This document shows, piece by piece, positions 54,027 to 64,000 of a stretch of 64,000 nt of DNA. The position numbers and the translations under genes were made by a program. How positions within the stretch are numbered: position 1 is the stretch's first letter; the number at the start of each line of letters is the position of its first letter. Source of the stretch: Pseudarthrobacter phenanthrenivorans (GTDB lineage Bacteria; Actinomycetota; Actinomycetes; Actinomycetales; Micrococcaceae). The notes under the pieces were generated by a model. That model was given only the letters and a program-made list of their open reading frames with translations. It was not told where the DNA came from and made no database searches. The stretch spans positions 42,099-106,098 of the forward strand of contig NZ_JWTB01000031.1 of NCBI RefSeq assembly GCF_000813845.1, in the 5' to 3' direction.

Positions 54027-54320
54027 GTGTCGGTCTCTATTAAGCCTCTTGAGGATCGTATTGTTGTCCGCCCGCTCGAAGCCGAGCAGACCACGGCTTC
54101 CGGCCTGGTCATCCCGGACTCCGCACAGGAGAAGCCGCAGGAAGGCGAAGTTGTTGCAGTAGGCCCCGGCCGCTTCGAGGACGGCAACCGCGTTCCCGTT
54201 GACGTAGCAGTTGGCGACGTCGTCATCTACTCCAAGTACGGCGGAACCGAAGTCAAGACCGGCGGCACCGAGTACCTCGTGCTGTCCGCCCGCGACGTCC
54301 TGGCTGTCGTCGTTAAGTAA
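54027..54320 (+). CDS. groES: Co-chaperonin GroES
   Basis: 97 residues from GTG 54027 with AAAGGAGAG upstream. [21 protein letters not shown], the mobile loop around [18 protein letters not shown], and [21 protein letters not shown] are typical. It caps the GroEL cylinder. First gene of the groES-groEL operon, 78 bp before groEL. Confidence 0.97.
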   Translation: MSVSIKPLEDRIVVRPLEAEQTTASGLVIPDSAQEKPQEGEVVAVGPGRFEDGNRVPVDVAVGDVVIYSKYGGTEVKTGGTEYLVLSARDVLAVVVK

Positions 54321-54386
54321 CTCTTTCGGATCCCCGTGCCGCCGGCCACGCTCTTGCTGGCCGGCAGTGCGGGGTTCTGTCTTTGA

Positions 54387-56009
<1,623 letters not shown>

Positions 56010-56084
56010 CGGTCCCCGCCGGCTCCCAAGTCTCGCTTCGCCCGACGTGGGGCCCTCGCCGGCGTAGGCCCTTTTGAGGCCAGG

Positions 56085-56117
56085 AAACCGGTCCAGCATC
56101 CGCTGGGCCGGTTTTTT
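56085..56117 (+). terminator. groES-groEL terminator
   Basis: AAACCGGTCCAGC (56085-56097) pairs with GCTGGGCCGGTTT (56102-56114) with one G-U pair, followed by T to 56117. Confidence 0.88.
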
Positions 56118-56179
56118 GCATGCCTGAACGGGCCCATGCCGTCCGGGTTCCCTCGCCGAACGTAGCGGGGTTAAGGGGA

Positions 56180-56782
56180 CTAGCTTGCCGCCATCTCCTG
56201 CGTCTCCACGCCACCGGCTGGCTCATACACCAGAGACACCGCACCCTTGGGGAAGCTGCGCGCCGGTTCCGCCAAACGGAAGGTGGCCGGCAGGGTGCCG
56301 GTATCGAACAGCCGCTTGCCCTGCCCCAGCGCGACCGGATACAGCCAGAGGTGCAGCCGGTCAAGCACCTCCGCTTCCAGCAGCGAACGGATCAGGACGC
56401 CGCTGCCGAACATGTGCACCTGCTGGTACTCATCCCGGATCCTGCCTGCCGCCGCAGCATCCGGCAGCACGGTGGTTCCCGCCCAGGCCGGATCGGCCAG
56501 GGAACCGGAGACCACGAACTTGGGGACCCGGTTCAGCGTGTCCGCGATGTCACCGCTCTGGTGCGGCCAGTACCCGGCGAAGATGTCATAGGTCTTCCGG
56601 CCGAGAAGGAGGGCGTCCATGCGGCCGATGCCTTCCGCTATTGCCGCGCCGGACTTGTCGTCGGACACGGGCGCCTGCCAGCCGCCGAAGTTGAAGGCAC
56701 CCTCGGTGTCCTCCTCCCGGCCGCCGGGCGCCTGGTACACGCCGTCGAGGGTGATGAACAGGTTTGCCATGATGATGCCCAC
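56180..56782 (-). CDS. RibD C-terminal/dihydrofolate-reductase-like protein
   Basis: Up to 200 residues from GTG 56780-56782 (ATG 56768-56770 is an alternative). ANLFITLDGVYQAPGG, MDALLLGRKTYDIFAGYWP, KFVVSG and MFGSGVLIRSLLEAEVLDRLHLWLYPVALGQGKRLF match the reductase-like family found singly in many actinobacteria. The substrate is unknown. CAAGAT sits six bases before the GTG, so the message may be leaderless. It diverges from the ligase gene. Confidence 0.88.
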   Translation of the reverse strand: MGIIMANLFITLDGVYQAPGGREEDTEGAFNFGGWQAPVSDDKSGAAIAEGIGRMDALLLGRKTYDIFAGYWPHQSGDIADTLNRVPKFVVSGSLADPAWAGTTVLPDAAAAGRIRDEYQQVHMFGSGVLIRSLLEAEVLDRLHLWLYPVALGQGKRLFDTGTLPATFRLAEPARSFPKGAVSLVYEPAGGVETQEMAAS

Positions 56783-56839
56783 GCGCCCATCTTGGACCCG
56801 CGCCGGGGTGCTGTCCAGTGTCCGTGGCAGGATGGTGCC

Positions 56840-58363
56840 ATGCTGCTCCTTGAGCTCGTGGAAACCTCGGAAGCCGTCGCCTCGACCCGCTCCCGGCTGG
56901 CGAAGGTGGCTGCCCTGGCGGGCCTGCTGGGCCGGCTTGAACCGGAGGAGATCCCGACGGCGGTTGGCCTGCTCAGTGCCAGGCCACGGCAGGGGCGGGT
57001 GGGCGTCGGATGGGCCGCCATTGCGGCGGCCAAGCCGTCACCGGCCACGAAGGCGCGGCTTACCGTCGCCGACCTTGATGCCGCGCTGGACCGGCTGCTG
57101 GCCACCGCAGGCACAGGGTCCGGGGCGGAGCGGGCGGCCACGCTCGGCAACCTGATGGCAGCCGCCACCGCATCGGAGCAGTCGTTCATCGCCGGCGTCC
57201 TGCTCGGTGAACTGCGTACAGGCGCCCTTGAAGGAGTGCTGACAGATGCCATCGCCCGCGCCTCGGAGCAACCGGTGGAAGCAGTCCGGCGTGCGGCGAT
57301 GCTCTCCGGCGACCTCGGCGGAACCGCGCTGCTGGCCCTGACGGGAACCAAAACCGAGCTTGACGCGGTCGGCTTGAGGGTGGGAAGGCCCGTGCAGCCT
57401 ATGCTCGCCGCGACGGCGGCCAGCGTAGGAGCAGCCCTGGAAGCCACAGGGGAAGCGTCGGTGGAATACAAGCTGGACGGCGCCCGGATCCAGGTCCACC
57501 GCGCCGCGGACGAGGTCAGCATCTACACCCGCAACCTTGCCGACGTCACCCACCGGCTCCCCGAGGTGGTGGAGGTGGTCCGGGGGCTGCCGCTGCGGGA
57601 CGTGATCCTGGACGGTGAAACCCTCGCCCTGGATGAGGAGGGCGGTCCGCGGCCGTTCCAGGAAACCATGTCCCGGTTCGGTGCCGACGCCGTGCGGGAA
57701 ACCCTGCTTCATCCATGGTTCTTCGATGTGCTCCACATTGACGGGCGGGACCTGCTCGATGAACCGTTGTCCACGCGCCTCGAGGTGCTGGAGCAGGTGG
57801 CGCCGGGGCACCGGATCCCGGGGCAGGTGACTGCGGACCCTGCCGTGGCTGAGCGGATATCCCGGGAGGCGCTGGCCGCCGGGCACGAGGGAGTGGTGGT
57901 GAAGGCCATCGGGTCGGCCTATGCCGCAGGCCGTCGCGGTTCCAACTGGGTCAAGGTGAAGCCGGTGCACACCTATGACCTCGTGGTGCTCGCCTGCGAG
58001 TGGGGATCGGGGCGCCGCACCGGCCTGCTGTCGAACCTGCACCTGGGCGCACTGGACCCTGCCGGCGAGTTCGGCGAAGCGGGCGGCTACGTGATGGTGG
58101 GCAAGACCTTCAAGGGGCTCACGGACGAACTGCTCCGCTGGCAGACGGAGAGATTCCAGGAACTTGAGGTGCGGCGCACGGCCGGCACGGTCTGGGTGGA
58201 GCCGGTCACCGTCGTCGAAATAGCGATCGACGGCGTGCAGCAGTCGCCGCGCTACCCGGGCGGCATCGCCCTCAGGTTCGCCCGCGTCAAACGCTACCGG
58301 GAGGACAAGGCACCCGCCGACGCGGACACCATCCAGACCCTCCGCTCCCTGCTGCGCCCATAG
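56840..58363 (+). CDS. ligB: ATP-dependent DNA ligase (LigB type)
   Basis: 507 residues from ATG 56840. The nucleotidyl lysine is in EYKLDGARIQVHR (motif I); DGETLAL (motif III), FFDVLHIDG, GHEGVVVKAI (motif IV) and SNWVKVKPVHTYDLVV (motif V) follow in order, with an OB fold at the end. Length and N-terminal domain match the archaeal-like LigB of mycobacteria, a non-essential repair ligase beside NAD-dependent LigA. CAGGAT lies six bases before the ATG (possible -10 box or weak ribosome site). Confidence 0.93.
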   Translation: MLLLELVETSEAVASTRSRLAKVAALAGLLGRLEPEEIPTAVGLLSARPRQGRVGVGWAAIAAAKPSPATKARLTVADLDAALDRLLATAGTGSGAERAATLGNLMAAATASEQSFIAGVLLGELRTGALEGVLTDAIARASEQPVEAVRRAAMLSGDLGGTALLALTGTKTELDAVGLRVGRPVQPMLAATAASVGAALEATGEASVEYKLDGARIQVHRAADEVSIYTRNLADVTHRLPEVVEVVRGLPLRDVILDGETLALDEEGGPRPFQETMSRFGADAVRETLLHPWFFDVLHIDGRDLLDEPLSTRLEVLEQVAPGHRIPGQVTADPAVAERISREALAAGHEGVVVKAIGSAYAAGRRGSNWVKVKPVHTYDLVVLACEWGSGRRTGLLSNLHLGALDPAGEFGEAGGYVMVGKTFKGLTDELLRWQTERFQELEVRRTAGTVWVEPVTVVEIAIDGVQQSPRYPGGIALRFARVKRYREDKAPADADTIQTLRSLLRP

Positions 58364-58384
58364 CGGTAGGGACCCGGTGTTCCG

Positions 58385-59353
58385 TCAGTTGCGGCTTCCG
58401 CTGCGCTGGCGTCTCAGGATCCGGGCTTCGCCATCCGGCAGGCGCCTGGCGACCATGCGGTAGAAGAGCAGGACGGCGACGGCGGCCACCACGATGCCGA
58501 CGAGGTTGAGCAGCAGCTGGAGCGCAGAGCCCGTGGCCTTTTGGTATTCGCCCAGCACCAAAGCCACCGCCACGTAGCCGGCAGCCGGGACGGTGGTCAC
58601 GGAGATGAACACGCCGATCAGTGCCGCGGAGCGCCGGCCGATGATGGAAAGCATCCCGGCGATTCCGGCCAGAATGGCAACGATCAACGAATACGGGCCC
58701 GGATGGTAGATGAACTCGACTGCGGAACCCTTGTCCAGGGCATCGCGGGGGAAGAGGCCCAGCGGGATCGACAGCCACGCCGTCAGAGCCGCCAGCAGCA
58801 TCGCAACCGGGAAGCCCACAGCCAGGGCCACCGCAGCCCGGCGGCCAAGCCTCCACTTACGGGTGGCGATCGAGACGGCGAGCGCGGCCAGTGGTCCGAA
58901 CTCAGGCCCCACTGCCATGGCGCCCACAATGGCAATGGGGGAGTCCGTCACGATGCCGATTCCGGCGAGCTGGGTGGCCAGCACCAGGAAAGCAAGGAAG
59001 TTCCAGGTCAGCCGGGAGTCCTCGCCCGTTTGCCGCGTGACATCCTCCCAGATCACGGCGTCCGCGCCCTCACCCGGGGCGGCGCGCTCCGCCTGGTCCG
59101 CGTTCCGGGACAGGACGAATTCCGGTGTGGACATGGAAATGGAGCCCACGTCCCGGATCTTCAGGATCTCCAGCTTTTCGAGCAGTTCCTCGACCGACTC
59201 CCGGGCAACCAGGACTTCAATGACGTCGCCCTCGGGCACCACGGAGGCGCGCGGGACCACGGCGACTTCTGCCGTTCCCCGCTGTTCGCGGCAGGTCTTC
59301 AGGGTCACGGCGGACAGCTCACCGGGCACACAAATCCGCAGCTGGACAACCAC
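58385..59353 (-). CDS. DUF389 family membrane protein
   Basis: 322 residues from GTG 59351-59353 with GGAAGGGAG upstream; other GTG codons nearby are possible. The N-terminal soluble part (to about 115) resembles a small ACT-like fold and is followed by about six helices. SPIAIVGAMAVGPEFGPLAALAV and FISVTTVPAAGYVAVALVLGE are the DUF389 core. Function unknown in general. It ends 21 bp after the converging ligase gene. Confidence 0.87.
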   Translation of the reverse strand: MVVQLRICVPGELSAVTLKTCREQRGTAEVAVVPRASVVPEGDVIEVLVARESVEELLEKLEILKIRDVGSISMSTPEFVLSRNADQAERAAPGEGADAVIWEDVTRQTGEDSRLTWNFLAFLVLATQLAGIGIVTDSPIAIVGAMAVGPEFGPLAALAVSIATRKWRLGRRAAVALAVGFPVAMLLAALTAWLSIPLGLFPRDALDKGSAVEFIYHPGPYSLIVAILAGIAGMLSIIGRRSAALIGVFISVTTVPAAGYVAVALVLGEYQKATGSALQLLLNLVGIVVAAVAVLLFYRMVARRLPDGEARILRRQRSGSRN

Positions 59354-59526
59354 GCCCACTCCCTTCCATGGTTGGGCCCAGCATAGTCCGTGCCAGGCCA
59401 CAGGCCGCGCCTTCTCCGCCGACTCAACAGCCGGACGCGACGTGGCCCAGCTCTCTTGATTGGCCCCGTTCGAGGCCGGTGCGTACGCTTAACCCTTTGA
59501 CCGGCCACGGGTGAAAAGGGGTTTGC

Positions 59527-61605
59527 GTGCCGACTTTGGAAACCAAGGAGGCACCGGCCACCGGCGGAAGCAGCGCCGGCCGGCCACGAAAGCCCACCTT
59601 CCGTCCGGAAGTCCAGGGGCTCCGCGCCCTTGCGGTACTCATGGTCGTTGCCTACCACGTCTGGCTCGGCCGCGTGTCCGGCGGCGTGGACATCTTCCTG
59701 CTGATCTCGGCGTTCCTGCTCACGTTGTCGTTCGTCCGCAAAGCGGAGTCGGGGCAGCCTTTCCGGCTCCTGGCGCACTGGCTGCACCTGTTCAAGCGGC
59801 TGCTGCCTGCCGCTGTCGTGGTGATCCTGGGAGTACTGGCCGGCACCTGGCTCATCCTTCCGCAGGGCCGCTGGCCGCAGGTGCTCAACCAGGCATGGGC
59901 CTCCCTTTTCTACAACCAGAACTGGCTCCTGGCCGACCTCTCCGTGGACTATTACGCGCAGGACCACGCCGGAGCCAGCCCGCTGCAGCACTTCTGGTCG
60001 CTGTCCATCCAGGGCCAGGTCTTCATCCTCTGGCCACTGATCTTCGCCGCCTCGGCTGCCCTGCTGTCCACGCTCCGCAGGATCCGCGGCCTGGAGCGGC
60101 TGACATATCCGGGCCTGCTGGCCGTGGTGTTCGGTGCAGTGTTTGCGGTGTCGCTGGCCTATTCCGTCGACCAGACGGCCACCAACCAGGCGTACGCCTA
60201 CTTCGATACCCGGGCACGGCTCTGGGAATTTGCCCTCGGGTCCCTGCTGGCACTGGGGCTGCCATACCTCAAGCCCGGCCGCCTGCTGCGCGTGCTGCTG
60301 GGCTGGGCCGGGCTGGCGGGCATGGTGTCCTGCGGCCTTCTGCTCGCCGTGGACCGCTCCTTCCCGGGGTATGTGGCCCTCTGGCCGACGCTCTCCGCGG
60401 CCGCCATCATCCTCGCGGGACAGAGCGGCAGCCGGTTCGGCGTGGACCGCCTCCTCAGCAGCCGGCCCGCCGTCGCCCTGGGGGATAACTCCTACGCCCT
60501 GTACCTCTGGCACTGGCCCGTCCTGGTCCTGGCGCTCGCCGCCACCGGCGTCGAGGCGCCCAACATCAAACAGGGGCTCGGCATCGTTGGGGCCTCCGTC
60601 GTGCTGGCCATCCTGACCACGCGCTTTGTCGAAAAGCCGCTGCGGGAGTGGCATTGGCCCAAGCTCCGCGCCTGGCGCACCGCCGTCGTCATTGTTGCCT
60701 GCGGGGCCGTCCTGGCAGGACCCGTCGCTGTCTGGCAGACCTCGCTCACGGCGGAGGAAAGCGCGACGGCGGCGCAGCCCCGCGAGCTCACGCCGGGAGC
60801 GCTGGCACTCACCCCGGAGAACGGGAACAATCCCGCCCCTGCGGCCCGCACCATCCCCGGGCCCACCGCCCTGGACAACGACTGGGCCGGCATCGACACT
60901 CCCTGCACGGGCGCCAATGCCACGGGCGATCCAATCCTGGAAGGCTGCCGGCAGGCGCTTCCGGAGGAACCGGCCACGCGGCGGATCGTGGTGCTGGGCG
61001 ACTCGCACGCCCAGCAATACCTGGCGGCCCTGGCGCCGGTTGCAGCCGCCCGCGGGTGGGAACTGGTCACCCTGCTCATGCCCGCCTGCCGCTTCGGCGC
61101 TCAATCGGACACCAGGAACGCCGAATGCAACGCCTACAACCGGGCAAGTTCCGCCTACGTCCTGGAACACCGGCCCGATGCCGTGTTCACGGTGGCCTCG
61201 CTGACCCACGAGGAAGCGCCCTTCGAAACGGAGGTACCGGGATACCTGGACGGCGTCAAACCGTTTGCGGACGCCGGCATCGAGATCGTGGGCATCCGGG
61301 ACAACCCCCGGTTCACCTTCAACATGCCCCAATGCGCCCAGCGGAACGGCCCGCAGGCGCCGGCCTGCAATCCGCCGCTGGCCGAGTCCCTGGTGGAACC
61401 GTCGCCGCTGGAGAATTACCGGGGCAGGTTGCCGGGCCTGCACCTGATGGACATGAGCGACTTCATCTGTGCCCGCGGTGTCTGCCCGGCGGTGGTGGGC
61501 AACGTGTATGTCTACAAGGACGACAACCACCTCAGCAGGACCTATGTGGAGACGATGATCCCCATGTTCGAACAAAGGCTGCTGGCGGCAACCGGCTGGA
61601 GCTAG
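59527..61605 (+). CDS. Acyltransferase family 3 with C-terminal SGNH domain (OafA-like)
   Basis: 692 residues from GTG 59527 with AAAAGGGG upstream. The membrane acyltransferase (about 28-400) has EVQGLRALAVLMVVAYHVWL (catalytic His region), GGVDIFLLISAFLL, HFWSLSIQGQVFILWP and LYLWHWPVLVLAL. The outer SGNH domain has VVLGDSHAQQY (Ser nucleophile) and KDDNHLSRTY (Asp-His). OafA-like enzymes O-acetylate surface polysaccharides or peptidoglycan. It is a different subgroup from the single-domain protein at 17343. Confidence 0.92.
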   Translation: MPTLETKEAPATGGSSAGRPRKPTFRPEVQGLRALAVLMVVAYHVWLGRVSGGVDIFLLISAFLLTLSFVRKAESGQPFRLLAHWLHLFKRLLPAAVVVILGVLAGTWLILPQGRWPQVLNQAWASLFYNQNWLLADLSVDYYAQDHAGASPLQHFWSLSIQGQVFILWPLIFAASAALLSTLRRIRGLERLTYPGLLAVVFGAVFAVSLAYSVDQTATNQAYAYFDTRARLWEFALGSLLALGLPYLKPGRLLRVLLGWAGLAGMVSCGLLLAVDRSFPGYVALWPTLSAAAIILAGQSGSRFGVDRLLSSRPAVALGDNSYALYLWHWPVLVLALAATGVEAPNIKQGLGIVGASVVLAILTTRFVEKPLREWHWPKLRAWRTAVVIVACGAVLAGPVAVWQTSLTAEESATAAQPRELTPGALALTPENGNNPAPAARTIPGPTALDNDWAGIDTPCTGANATGDPILEGCRQALPEEPATRRIVVLGDSHAQQYLAALAPVAAARGWELVTLLMPACRFGAQSDTRNAECNAYNRASSAYVLEHRPDAVFTVASLTHEEAPFETEVPGYLDGVKPFADAGIEIVGIRDNPRFTFNMPQCAQRNGPQAPACNPPLAESLVEPSPLENYRGRLPGLHLMDMSDFICARGVCPAVVGNVYVYKDDNHLSRTYVETMIPMFEQRLLAATGWS

Positions 61606-61659
61606 TGCGGTTGCTCACATTGGCGGCGTGGAATAGGGGGATCGGCGCCGAGGTTCTAA

Positions 61660-63318
<1,659 letters not shown>

Positions 63319-63334
63319 GCACACGAGTGAACAG

Positions 63335-63370
63335 AGGAGGCAAGGTTTTTTACCTTGCCTCCTTTGTTTT
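63335..63370 (+). terminator. guaB terminator
   Basis: AGGAGGCAAGGT (63335-63346) and ACCTTGCCTCCT (63352-63363) form a perfect 12-bp stem with a TTTTT loop, followed by TTGTTTT. Confidence 0.88.
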
Positions 63371-63451
63371 CCCTCACTGTTTAACCGTGGCGTCTTCCCT
63401 GCGGGTGCATCCTCGGCTTTGAATGTCAGTGCCTCGTTGGATGATGTGGTT

Positions 63452-64000
63452 ATGGGAATCGGCAGCGGTGTTCGGGTTGTGACGGAGGGTATTTCTGCCT
63501 CTGTCGCCGCCCTTCGCGCGCTGGACCGGGAGGATGCTGCTTTGGCTTCCGGCGCCCATGTTGGCAGTGATGTGGATGTGTTGCAGCGGCGGTATGAGCT
63601 CCGGCTGGAACGGCTGGAGGTGGTGAAGCGGCTGGAGGGCCGGCTCGCCGCGGTGAAGGCGCGCGATGTTGCCGACGCTGTTGAGTTTCAGCAGGCGATG
63701 CTGGCCCCGGACGTCCCAGGGCATGAGCGGACCTTTGCGGCGATGTCGGCCGTGGAGGAGATCGCCGGGGTCCTGACCATCAGTTCCCCGGCCGCAGGCG
63801 GTTTGGTGGAGCAGTCCCGCCGGGTCTGCTCCCTGCCGCCGGTCCTGGACGCCCTGGCTGCCGGTGAGTTGTCCTGGCAGCACGCCCGCATTGTGGCGGA
63901 CGAGACCGAGGGCCTCACACCGGCCGGGGCCGCGGGGTTGGTGGCGCACTTCTTCGACCCGGCCGCGCCCACCCCGGCGCGCGGCGCCGCCCCCGGCGAG
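63452..64000 (+). CDS. DUF222 (13E12-type) protein, N-terminal part (runs off right edge)
   Basis: An open frame of 183 codons from ATG 63452 to the edge. It begins MGIGSGVRVVTEGISASV and contains a charged region (RYELRLERLEVVKRLEGRLAAVKARDVADAV), then HERTFAAMSAVEEIAGVLTIS, LPPVLDALAAGELSWQHARIVADETEGL and the start of a variable Pro/Ala region. The GELSWQHARIVADE stretch is typical of DUF222 proteins, which usually end in an HNH nuclease domain beyond this edge. Many copies per genome are common in Micrococcaceae. No clear ribosome site before the ATG. Confidence 0.75.
   Translation, partial: MGIGSGVRVVTEGISASVAALRALDREDAALASGAHVGSDVDVLQRRYELRLERLEVVKRLEGRLAAVKARDVADAVEFQQAMLAPDVPGHERTFAAMSAVEEIAGVLTISSPAAGGLVEQSRRVCSLPPVLDALAAGELSWQHARIVADETEGLTPAGAAGLVAHFFDPAAPTPARGAAPGE

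Noticed and set aside
56120..56839. N-terminal extension of the DNA ligase
   Set aside because: It is antisense to the RibD-like gene; LigB homologues start at about 56840.

Overview
The window reads as a chromosomal segment of a high-GC actinobacterium of the Micrococcaceae, most likely Arthrobacter or Pseudarthrobacter. Supporting signs are the codon use, the order of backbone genes, mycothiol genes (ino1, mshA), a GroES/GroEL1 pair under HrcA-type CIRCE operators, a TreX-TreY-TreZ trehalose operon, and many TANNNT boxes lying 6-7 bases before start codons (leaderless transcription). No rRNA, tRNA, insertion sequence, integrase or CRISPR array was seen.

Layout. Positions 1-12527 (minus strand) hold a Tad/Flp pilus locus. 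A complete module (prepilin peptidase, two near-identical Flp pilins, TadE- and TadG-like pseudopilins, CpaB, CpaE, CpaF, TadB, TadC, third Flp) ends in a terminator at 3897-3929. It is followed by an unrecognised lipoprotein and a second, paralogous partial module (Flp, TadE, TadG, CpaB, start of CpaE) that runs off the left edge. Positions 12765-13754 encode ribosomal proteins L13 and S9. glmM (18627-19988) is surrounded by minus-strand, visibly less GC-rich surface-glycan genes (GT39, GT2-GtrA, acyltransferase, GT87-like). Then come mscL, a VanY-type peptidase, coaA, glmS, acpS and a bifunctional NAD(P)HX repair enzyme.

Positions 27835-34165 are the glgX-treY-treZ operon, followed by an aldo/keto reductase and ino1. 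Between ino1 and fhs sits an AbiEi/DUF559-type endonuclease-like gene bracketed by two arrays of about seven 32-bp units each. The arrays share the core CGCGCCATCAC, which is inverted between the two sides; this is the most unusual structure in the window. After fhs come mshA, a GH4 glycosidase with a divergent PfkB kinase, and the alr-tsaE-tsaB-rimI-tsaD operon (cell-wall D-alanine and tRNA t6A). Next are ybdK, a GH3 lipoprotein, a shikimate-dehydrogenase-like gene, a methyltransferase and a small membrane protein. The right end carries groES-groEL, a RibD-like reductase, an ATP-dependent DNA ligase, a DUF389 protein, an acyltransferase-SGNH protein, guaB, and the start of a DUF222 (13E12-type) gene.

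How it fits together: the backbone order rplM-rpsI-glmM-glmS-nnr-alr-tsaE-tsaB-rimI-tsaD-groES-groEL-guaB matches, from memory, the order in Mycobacterium. The other blocks look like lineage-specific insertions between backbone genes: surface glycans around glmM, trehalose/mycothiol/C1 metabolism with the repeat-flanked gene, and envelope and repair functions near groEL.
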